Shown: positions 56,586 to 64,000 of the stretch, in pieces
Layout: every line of letters starts with the position of its first letter
How positions within the stretch are numbered: the first letter of the stretch is position 1
DNA from: Lacticaseibacillus absianus
GTDB lineage: Bacteria > Bacillota > Bacilli > Lactobacillales > Lactobacillaceae
Direction: 5' to 3'
Length of the DNA stretch: 64,000 nt
Assembly: GCF_013407595.1 (NCBI RefSeq)
Contig: NZ_JABEKX010000005.1
Coordinates: 1 to 64,000, forward strand
The notes under the pieces: model-generated
The model's input: only the letters and a program-made list of their open reading frames with translations
Told to the model about the DNA's origin: nothing
Database searches by the model: none
Position numbers and translations under genes: made by a program

Positions 56586-57444
56586 GAATAATAAGGGCCT
56601 TGGCCGCGGCATCGAGGCGATCTTCAAGGACTTCGAGAGCCCGGACGTCGAGCTCGCGAACGTGGAAGAGCTGCCGCTAGAAGAGATCCGGCCCAACCCG
56701 TATCAGCCGCGCAAGCAGTTCGACGAAGCGGCACTGAACGACCTGGCGGCCTCGATCGCCCAGACCGGGGTATTTCAGCCGATCATCGTGCGCCACAGCG
56801 TGACCGGCTACGAGATCATCACCGGCGAGCGCCGCTTCCGTGCGTCCAAGCTGGCGGGCAAGACGACCATCCCGGCGATCGTGCGCACCTTCGACGACCC
56901 GGCGATGATGGAGATCGCGGTGCTGGAGAACCTGCAGCGCGAGGACCTCACGCCGCTGGATGAGGCCCAGGCCTACGATACGCTGATCCAGAAGCTCAAC
57001 TTGACCCAAGCCGAGGTCTCCAAGCGCCTGGGCAAGAGCCGGCCGTACATTGCCAACTACCTGCGCCTGCTGACGCTACCACCAGAGGTCAAGAAGTTGC
57101 TCGACACGAAGCAACTCTCGATGGGCCAGGCGCGCACGCTGCTTAGTCTGAAGGACAAGAAGCGGCTGGTCCCGCTGGCCAAGAAGACGGTCAGTGACAA
57201 CCTGACGGTGCGTCAGCTGGAACACCTGATCGCTCAGATGAACGCGGGCACCAAGCCGGCCAAGGCCAAGGAACCGGTGAAGTCGCCCTACTTGCGCGCC
57301 AGTGAGAACCAGCTGGGCGACAAGTTCGGCACCAAGGTCAGCATCGCCCAAAGCGCTAAGGGCAAAGGTAAGATCGAGATCGATTTTACCACCGCCCAGG
57401 ACCTCAACCGGATCCTCGCGCTGCTGGACGTCAACCTGGACTAG
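56575..57444 (+). CDS. parB: Chromosome partitioning protein ParB (Spo0J)
   Basis: A 289-residue CTP-dependent DNA clamp. Typical start NKGLGRGIEAIF; boxes PNPYQPRKQF, ITGERRFRASKLAG (CTP motif), AVLENLQREDLTPLDEA; HTH LTQAEVSKRLGKSRPYIANYLRL; C-terminal dimer domain. It loads at parS near oriC and recruits SMC. ATG at 56575 overlaps the end of parA; GTG at 56578 is an alternative. Near-parS sites lie at 45996, 53966 and, as half-sites, 54117-54138. Confidence 0.95.
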   Translation: MVNKNNKGLGRGIEAIFKDFESPDVELANVEELPLEEIRPNPYQPRKQFDEAALNDLAASIAQTGVFQPIIVRHSVTGYEIITGERRFRASKLAGKTTIPAIVRTFDDPAMMEIAVLENLQREDLTPLDEAQAYDTLIQKLNLTQAEVSKRLGKSRPYIANYLRLLTLPPEVKKLLDTKQLSMGQARTLLSLKDKKRLVPLAKKTVSDNLTVRQLEHLIAQMNAGTKPAKAKEPVKSPYLRASENQLGDKFGTKVSIAQSAKGKGKIEIDFTTAQDLNRILALLDVNLD

Positions 57445-57454
57445 GAGGGATACG

Positions 57455-57646
57455 ATGTACGAGCTACATGACCGCGTGCTGATGAAGAAGCCGCACGCCT
57501 GTGGAACGAATGATTGGGAGATCATCCGCCTTGGCATGGACATCAAGATCCGGTGCACCGGGTGCGGCCACATCGTGATGATGCCCCGCCGCGAGTTCGA
57601 TAAGAAAATGAAAAAAGTCCTCGTCAAAGCGGACGCGAATCAGTAA
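57455..57646 (+). CDS. DUF951 family protein, 63 residues
   Basis: Starts MYELHDRVLMKKPHACGTNDWEIIRLGMDIKI and contains CTGCGHIVMMPRREF, giving three conserved cysteines that could bind metal. DUF951 proteins are almost always encoded between parB and ychF in lactobacilli and related Firmicutes; their function is unknown. AGGAGGGA precedes ATG. Confidence 0.9.
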   Translation: MYELHDRVLMKKPHACGTNDWEIIRLGMDIKIRCTGCGHIVMMPRREFDKKMKKVLVKADANQ

Positions 57647-57668
57647 AGGAAGAGAGTGAGCTAACCTC

Positions 57669-58769
57669 ATGGGTTTAACTGCAGGTATCGTCGGCTTGCC
57701 GAACGTCGGCAAGTCCACATTGTTCAACGCGATCACGAAGGCGGGGGCCGAAATGGCGAACTACCCGTTTGCGACCATCGACCCGAACGTCGGCATGGTC
57801 GAAGTGCCAGACGCGCGCCTGGCGCGCATCGATGAGCTGATCCCGGCCAAGAAGATCATTCGCACGACGTTCGAATTCACTGACATCGCGGGGATCGTCA
57901 AGGGCGCGTCCAAGGGCGAAGGGCTGGGCAATAAGTTCCTGGAGAACATCCGCCAAGTCGATGCGATCGTGCACGTGGTCCGCGCCTTCGACGATGACGA
58001 GATCACGAGCGTGACCGGGACCGTCGATCCACTTGACGACATCGAGACGATCAACTTGGAGCTGGCGCTGGCGGACCTTGAGGCCATCAACAAGCGCTAC
58101 GCGAAGGTCGAAAAAGTCGCCCGCACCAAGGACAAAGAGGCGGTCGCCGAATTCGAAGTCCTCAAGAAGATCAAGCCGGTGCTAGAGGAAGGCGAGCCGG
58201 TGCGTGGCATTGACTTCTCCGATGACGAGCAGAAGATCGTCCGCGGCCTGTTCCTGCTGACGACGAAACCCGTGCTGTACGTCGCCAACATTGCCGAAGC
58301 TGACATGGCAGATCCGGCCGGTTGTGACTACGTGCGGCAGATCCAAGCCTTCGCCGCCAAGGAAGGCGCAGAAGTGATCGCGATCTCTGCCCGGACGGAA
58401 GAGGAGATCGCTGAGCTGGATGATGCCGACAAGGCCGATTTTCTCGAAGCTGAAGGCGTTTCCGAATCAGGGCTGGACAAGCTCATCAAAGCCAGTTACC
58501 ATTTGCTTGGGCTGGCCACGTTCTTCACGGCCGGAGGCAAGGAGACGCGCGCATGGACGTTCAAGCAGGGCATGAAAGCGCCGCAGGTCGCCGGGATCAT
58601 CCACTCCGACTTCGAGCGCGGCTTCATCCGGGCGGAGACCATGTCGTTCGCCGATCTTGATAAGTACGGTTCAGCTCAGGCGGTGCGCGAAGCCGGTCGT
58701 CTGCGGTCTGAAGGCAAAGAATATGCGGTCCAAGATGGGGATATCATCGAGTTCCGCTTCAATGTTTAG
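57669..58769 (+). CDS. ychF: Redox-regulated ATPase YchF (Obg-like GTPase family)
   Basis: A 366-residue P-loop protein: G1 GLPNVGKSTLFN, the YPFATIDPN switch, DIAGIVKGASKGEGLGNKFL (G3), a helical insertion, then the C-terminal TGS domain AWTFKQGMKAPQVAGIIHSDFERGFIRAE. YchF/OLA1 prefers ATP over GTP and is linked to ribosomes and stress. It lies between DUF951 and a DUF1129 gene as in other lactobacilli. Confidence 0.95.
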   Translation: MGLTAGIVGLPNVGKSTLFNAITKAGAEMANYPFATIDPNVGMVEVPDARLARIDELIPAKKIIRTTFEFTDIAGIVKGASKGEGLGNKFLENIRQVDAIVHVVRAFDDDEITSVTGTVDPLDDIETINLELALADLEAINKRYAKVEKVARTKDKEAVAEFEVLKKIKPVLEEGEPVRGIDFSDDEQKIVRGLFLLTTKPVLYVANIAEADMADPAGCDYVRQIQAFAAKEGAEVIAISARTEEEIAELDDADKADFLEAEGVSESGLDKLIKASYHLLGLATFFTAGGKETRAWTFKQGMKAPQVAGIIHSDFERGFIRAETMSFADLDKYGSAQAVREAGRLRSEGKEYAVQDGDIIEFRFNV

Positions 58770-58780
58770 GGGGATGCATT

Positions 58781-59455
58781 TTGGCAGTTAAGGAAGTAGA
58801 ATCACCGACGGAGACGGTCGACGTGGACGACTTGATCGATCAACTCTCTAAGAAGAACGCGGACTACGTGTTCAAGCTGCGACGCATCCTGACTGAGCAC
58901 CAGTGGCCAGAAGAGAAGCAGCGTCGGACTTTGGCGACCATGCTCCCGGAGATGCTCGACGCACAGCACCAAGGTAAGCCGGCGAACCAGCTGTACGGCC
59001 CAGTCACGGAAAAAGCCGAGAGCCTGGTCCACGCGCCGAAGCCGCACAAGAAGGCCAGCATCTGGCTGAGCGGGTTGGACCTTAGTCTGTTTTTCGTCAG
59101 CGTGTTCGCGCTGGTCTATGGCATCACGACTTACCTGCGCCCGAAGCAAGTCGCAGTCGGGAACGGGGCCTTGTCCTTGCTTGTGATGGCTACCGCAGCG
59201 GGCTACATGTTCGCTTATTTCAACGAGTGGAGCCGCACGCCGAAGGGCAAGCGCGGCAAGACCTGGGTCATCCTGCTGATCGGCATGGGGCTGGTGTTCG
59301 CAGCGTCCGCCGTCTCTGGGGCTTTGGGTTACATCAACTCGCCACTGACACAACAGCTCCCGTGGCAAGGTTATGCGGTCCTGGCCGTCGTCGGTTATGG
59401 GGCGCACTTCTACTTGAAGCGGCGTTACAATCTGAAGGGGATCATGGCGGCATGA
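58781..59455 (+). CDS. DUF1129 family membrane protein
   Basis: A 224-residue protein with a ~95-residue N-terminal helical domain (DDLIDQLSKKNADYVFKLRRILTEH, LATMLPEMLDAQHQGKPANQLYG) and four hydrophobic segments from about residue 98 on. DUF1129 (YhgE-unrelated) is common in Lactobacillales next to ychF; role unknown. TTG at 58781 is the only start with a proper ribosome binding site (AGGGGGA). Confidence 0.85.
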   Translation: MAVKEVESPTETVDVDDLIDQLSKKNADYVFKLRRILTEHQWPEEKQRRTLATMLPEMLDAQHQGKPANQLYGPVTEKAESLVHAPKPHKKASIWLSGLDLSLFFVSVFALVYGITTYLRPKQVAVGNGALSLLVMATAAGYMFAYFNEWSRTPKGKRGKTWVILLIGMGLVFAASAVSGALGYINSPLTQQLPWQGYAVLAVVGYGAHFYLKRRYNLKGIMAA

Positions 59456-59462
59456 TCACGGG

Positions 59463-59492
59463 AAGTTCGGCGGAATAGAGCCGAACTTTTTT
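59463..59492 (+). terminator. Terminator of the rsmG-to-DUF1129 operon
   Basis: 9-bp stem AAGTTCGGC/GCCGAACTT (59463-59471 with 59480-59488) followed by TTTT. Confidence 0.75.
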
Positions 59493-59515
59493 GTTTATCA
59501 AAGGCTGTTTATCCG

Positions 59516-59547
59516 GAAGAATACGAACGAAATTTTTCGTATCCGGC
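59516..59547. promoter_or_regulatory. Inverted repeat with PurR-box-like core upstream of guaB
   Basis: ATACGAACGA (59521-59530) shares ACGAACGA with the element upstream of the purine permease. With TTCGTAT and CCGG flanks it forms an inverted repeat with a bulge. It is about 100 bases upstream of the guaB promoter, so it may act as a PurR site or as a hairpin. Confidence 0.35.
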
Positions 59548-59587
59548 TGACGATCAATATTTGTTCGGGGCTAGAAACGCGGAATGA

Positions 59588-61198
<1,611 letters not shown>

Positions 61199-61214
61199 GC
61201 AACCACCCCGAAGG

Positions 61215-61239
61215 CCTCGCGAGTTGCGAGGTCTTTTTT
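61215..61239 (+). terminator. Terminator of guaB
   Basis: 6-bp stem CCTCGC/GCGAGG (61215-61220 with 61226-61231) followed by TCTTTTTTG. It abuts repeat copy D. Confidence 0.75.
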
Positions 61240-61392
61240 GGGCTGAGCGATACGCGGCTTTAGCCCAGCGTATCAGCGTGGTCCTCAGTGAAACCCCGGA
61301 CGTAGGGGGTGCTGAGGGTCAGGTCTTACGGTGCGGGCGTCACTTTAGGGCGCGGACGGGTCTGGAATAGTCGTGCATCGACCGTGAGCCGT
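61240..61392. repeat. Intergenic repeat family, copy D (inverted)
   Basis: Reads as the reverse complement of copy A: GGCTGAGCGATACGCGG, TTTAGCCCAGCGTATCAG, a hairpin, then TCTGGAATAGTCGTGC near the end. The hairpin stem bases differ from copies A and B but still pair (CCTCAG/CTGAGG, ACCCC/GGGGT). On the opposite strand the apex reads CCTACGTCCGGG against CCTAAGTTCGGG in copies A and B. Confidence 0.7.
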
Positions 61393-61541
61393 TGATCATT
61401 GTCTCATTGCCACTTGGCGTCGCCGCGGCGGGGCACGCATACCTTAAGATTTTTCAGTCGTTCCCTGCGCGACAAGCGCGGCGGCGGCGGGTTTGGTACA
61501 ATGGGAACGATGCGAACACACACGAGAGGTGGGACGTGAGG

Positions 61542-62228
61542 ATGAAGATCCTGATTGTTGATGACGACAAGGAGATCGTCGAGTTACTCAGTATTTACGT
61601 GAAGAACGAAGGCTATGACCCCGTGCTGGCGTATAGCGGCAAGGAGGCCATCACGAAGTTGGCGACCAACCCCGACATCGCGCTGATGATCCTCGACATC
61701 ATGATGCCGAACATGTCCGGCATCGAGGTCGTGCGGCAGGTGCGCAAGGATTCACAGCTCCCGATCATCATCGTGTCGGCCAAGACCGGCGATATGGACA
61801 AGATCCAGGGGCTGATCACTGGGGCGGATGACTATGTCACCAAGCCGTTCAATCCGCTGGAAGTAATGGCGCGGGTCAAGAGCTTGCTGCGGCGCAGTGC
61901 GAACAACGTGACGAACCCGGAACCCGATCAGCTTGAGGTCGGCCCGCTGACGATCAAGAAGGACAGTCACGAGGTGACGACGCTGACCGGCAAGAGCATT
62001 CAGCTGACGGCGCTTGAGTTTGGGATCCTTTACCTGCTTGCGTCGCATCCGAACCGCGTGTTTTCTGCCGACGAGATCTTCGAGCGCGTCTGGCAGCAAG
62101 AGTCGATCGTGTCCGCCAAGACGGTCATGGTCCATGTCTCGCACTTGCGCGATAAGATCGAAGAGGCGACCGGCGGGGAAAAGGTGATCGAGACCGTCTG
62201 GGGCGTCGGGTATAAGGTCGAGGGCTAG
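61542..62228 (+). CDS. OmpR-family response regulator (VanR-like)
   Basis: A 228-residue regulator. Receiver with VDDDKEIVELL, the phospho-site in LMILDIMMPN and DDYVTKPFNP; winged helix with QLTALEFGILYLLASHPNRVFSADEIFERVWQ and VIETVWGVGYKVEG. The length and motifs fit the VanR/CssR group. ATG at 61542 is used (GAGAGGTGGG upstream). Three bases separate it from the kinase gene, and dacA follows, so the operon probably adjusts cell-wall metabolism. Confidence 0.9.
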   Translation: MKILIVDDDKEIVELLSIYVKNEGYDPVLAYSGKEAITKLATNPDIALMILDIMMPNMSGIEVVRQVRKDSQLPIIIVSAKTGDMDKIQGLITGADDYVTKPFNPLEVMARVKSLLRRSANNVTNPEPDQLEVGPLTIKKDSHEVTTLTGKSIQLTALEFGILYLLASHPNRVFSADEIFERVWQQESIVSAKTVMVHVSHLRDKIEEATGGEKVIETVWGVGYKVEG

Positions 62229-62230
62229 CG

Positions 62231-63406
62231 ATGGGAGAAAAGGTCCGCCTCACCGGTAAGGAGCAATCCGAGCTGTGGTTCGAAGGGCTCGTGACGACCG
62301 TGCTGCTGTTGATGCTGAATTTTGCCCTGTTCGTGCTGCTCAAGCAGATGATCGCGACCAACGCGACGCTGCAAGACACGATCTGGAGCGTGAAGAACGT
62401 CTTGACGTTCGGGCAGAACCGGGCCCACCTCTGGAGCTGGCGCAATGTGTTCGTCGGCGCGATGGTGGTGCTGGACCTGCTCGTGCTCTACTGGCGGTTG
62501 ATCCGGCGTTACCGGCAGATGCAGATGCGCCACGTGATCCAGGAGTTACACTACATCGCCGATGGACACCTCGACCACCGCGTGCGCCTGGCCGTGAACA
62601 CGGACTTGCAAAAAGTGATCAATAGCATCAACGCGCTGGTCGACTCGACCGTTAACTCGATGGAAGAGGAGCGGAAGATCGAGCAGAGCAAAGATGAGCT
62701 GATCACGAATGTCAGTCACGACATTCGCACGCCGCTGACCTCGATCATCGGCTACCTCGGGCTGATCGAGGACAAGCAGTATCGCAGCGAAGAAGAGCTG
62801 GTGCGCTACACACACACGGCTTACCTTAAGGCCAAGCAGATGAAGGTGCTGGTCGAGGACCTGTTCGAGTACACGAAGGTCCGCCAGACCACCACCCCGC
62901 TGAACAACGTTGAGTTCAACATGGTTGCGATGCTCGAGCAGCTCGCCGCCAGCTTCGAGCTGGAAGGGGAGAAAAAAGGGATGCAGTTCGTCGTGTCCGG
63001 CGAACCCGATCCGCTGATGATGACGGCAGACACGGAGAAGCTCGGCCGCGTGTTCAACAACCTGATCGCCAACGCCTTGAAGTACGGACGCGGCGGTCAG
63101 CATATCTACCTCAACGCGCAGAAGGTCGGCTCTGAGGTCGTGATCAAGGTCTCCAACGACGGCCCGCAGATCCCCAACGACGCGCTGAGCCAGCTCTTCG
63201 ACCGCTTCTACCGGGTCGAGGAATCACGCTCGCAAGAGACTGGCGGCACCGGACTGGGGTTGGCGATCGCCCAGAGCATCGTCACGCTGCACGGTGGCTA
63301 CATCTACGCCGAATCCGGGCCAGAGCTGACCAGTTTTGTGATCCACATGCCGCTGAAGGTCGGCCAGACGCTGACCCGTAAGTCGGTACCCACTAAGACA
63401 AACTAA
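62231..63406 (+). CDS. Sensor histidine kinase (VanS-like)
   Basis: A 391-residue kinase with two helices (about 17-38 and 74-94) flanking a short extracytoplasmic loop, a HAMP-like stretch, an H-box NVSHDIRTPLTSIIGYL, N-box NNLIANALKYG and G-boxes RFYRVEESRSQETGGTGLGLAI. Partner of the preceding regulator. The similarity to VanS concerns architecture; glycopeptide sensing is not implied. It is followed after 11 bases by dacA. Confidence 0.9.
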   Translation: MGEKVRLTGKEQSELWFEGLVTTVLLLMLNFALFVLLKQMIATNATLQDTIWSVKNVLTFGQNRAHLWSWRNVFVGAMVVLDLLVLYWRLIRRYRQMQMRHVIQELHYIADGHLDHRVRLAVNTDLQKVINSINALVDSTVNSMEEERKIEQSKDELITNVSHDIRTPLTSIIGYLGLIEDKQYRSEEELVRYTHTAYLKAKQMKVLVEDLFEYTKVRQTTTPLNNVEFNMVAMLEQLAASFELEGEKKGMQFVVSGEPDPLMMTADTEKLGRVFNNLIANALKYGRGGQHIYLNAQKVGSEVVIKVSNDGPQIPNDALSQLFDRFYRVEESRSQETGGTGLGLAIAQSIVTLHGGYIYAESGPELTSFVIHMPLKVGQTLTRKSVPTKTN

Positions 63407-63417
63407 GGAGTTTTGAC

Positions 63418-64000
63418 ATGAAGAAAGTATGGCGCGGGCTGATCCTCGTGGTCGCCGCGATCAGTGTATGGGCGGGCGTGGCGCCGGCCGCGACCGTCAG
63501 TGCTGCAACGACTGTCGATATCGACGCGAAGGCGGCGCTAGCGATCGAAGCGAAGACTGGGAAGGTGTTGTACGCCAAGAACGCCGATGCGAAGTTGCCG
63601 ATCGCCTCGATGACCAAGATGCTCTCCTTGTACCTCGTGCTGGAGGCGATCCATGACGGCAAGCTGCAGTGGACGCAAAAAGTGACGCCGGATCAGGCGA
63701 TCTACACGATCTCACAGGACAATTCGCTGTCCAACGTCCCGCTGCGCCTTGACGGGAGCTACTCGGTCGAGGAGCTCTACGAGGCCAGCTTCATCTACTC
63801 CGCCAACGCGGCGATGATGTTGTTGGGCAACGCCGTGGCCGGGACGCAGGATAAGTTCGTCGACCTGATGAAAGCCAAGCTCAAAGCTTGGGGGATCAAC
63901 GATGCGACCATCGTCAACGCGACCGGGTTGCCGAACGGCCAGCTCAAGGCGGACATCTACCCGGGCAGCACCGCGGCGGATGAGAATGCGATGACCGCGA
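63418..64000 (+). CDS. dacA: D-alanyl-D-alanine carboxypeptidase (partial, runs off the window)
   Basis: The first 194 residues of a penicillin-binding protein 5-type enzyme. A signal peptide (about 1-30, ending SAATT) is followed by the catalytic SxxK as IASMTKM and the SxN as YSANAAM. The KTG motif lies beyond the window. It trims the terminal D-Ala from peptidoglycan pentapeptides at the cell surface. TAAGGAG precedes ATG. Being third in an operon with a VanRS-like system suggests envelope-responsive expression. Confidence 0.9.
   Translation, partial: MKKVWRGLILVVAAISVWAGVAPAATVSAATTVDIDAKAALAIEAKTGKVLYAKNADAKLPIASMTKMLSLYLVLEAIHDGKLQWTQKVTPDQAIYTISQDNSLSNVPLRLDGSYSVEELYEASFIYSANAAMMLLGNAVAGTQDKFVDLMKAKLKAWGINDATIVNATGLPNGQLKADIYPGSTAADENAMTA

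Overview
The window is chromosomal DNA from a GC-rich member of the Lactobacillaceae (lactic acid bacteria). Indicators are a phosphoketolase (xfp) with acetate kinase, a D-2-hydroxyacid/D-lactate dehydrogenase, lactate oxidase, an H2O-forming-type NADH oxidase, a D-Ala-D-Ala-ligase homologue carrying the Phe typical of D-Ala-D-Lac (vancomycin-tolerant) enzymes, many strong AGGAGG-type ribosome binding sites, and the order rsmG-noc-parA-parB-DUF951-ychF-DUF1129-guaB, which sits near oriC in lactobacilli. No rRNA, tRNA or CRISPR array is visible. The species cannot be fixed from sequence alone.

Layout. 1-1030: remnants of mobile DNA. These are the end of one IS3-family copy, a decayed second IS3-family element, and a stretch resembling the end of an integrative element. 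It is bordered by a near-perfect Noc-binding-type palindrome (1032-1047). 1.07-2.3 kb: divergent lysE exporter and SMR/Gdx exporter, each preceded by a transcription attenuator; the Gdx leader looks like a guanidine-IV riboswitch. 2.6-13.5 kb: regulators, a flavin oxidoreductase, an ABC exporter with a two-component system and a TTAAG repeat array in its promoter, a Ddl homologue, D-LDH, a purine permease and small genes. 13.6-16.3 kb: rarA-ackA. 16.35-17.2 kb: almost 0.9 kb of noncoding DNA packed with hairpins. 17.2-32 kb: a YhgE/Pip-TetR pair, xfp, a MarR unit, a baeRF protein, two class I glutamine-amidotransferase-like hydrolases around a LytTR/LiaF-like/MFS cluster, and a small sigma factor with an overlapping membrane protein. 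32-46 kb: a cellobiose-type PTS permease with its RpiR regulator, redox enzymes (NADH oxidase, lactate oxidase, flavodoxin, PNPOx-like protein), a nonsense-interrupted SGNH esterase, an orphan GatD-like amidotransferase, and an NmrA/MarR pair.

46.0-54.0 kb: an AT-richer integrative element. It carries a tyrosine integrase, a DUF3173 protein, an XRE regulator, an MmeI-like (type IIL) restriction-methylation enzyme, an IS3 insertion and a HerA-type ATPase that has lost its N-terminus. Both ends carry a parS-like palindrome, which suggests the element used a chromosomal parS-type site next to the parAB/noc locus as its attachment site. 54.2-64 kb: rsmG, noc, parA, parB, DUF951, ychF, DUF1129, guaB, then a VanRS-like two-component system and the start of a D,D-carboxypeptidase (dacA).

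A further theme is an intergenic repeat family with terminal inverted repeats at 29.6, 32.0, 39.5 and 61.2 kb. Its central hairpin keeps pairing and a conserved apical loop while the stem sequence changes between copies, which suggests a selected RNA or DNA structure rather than passive debris.
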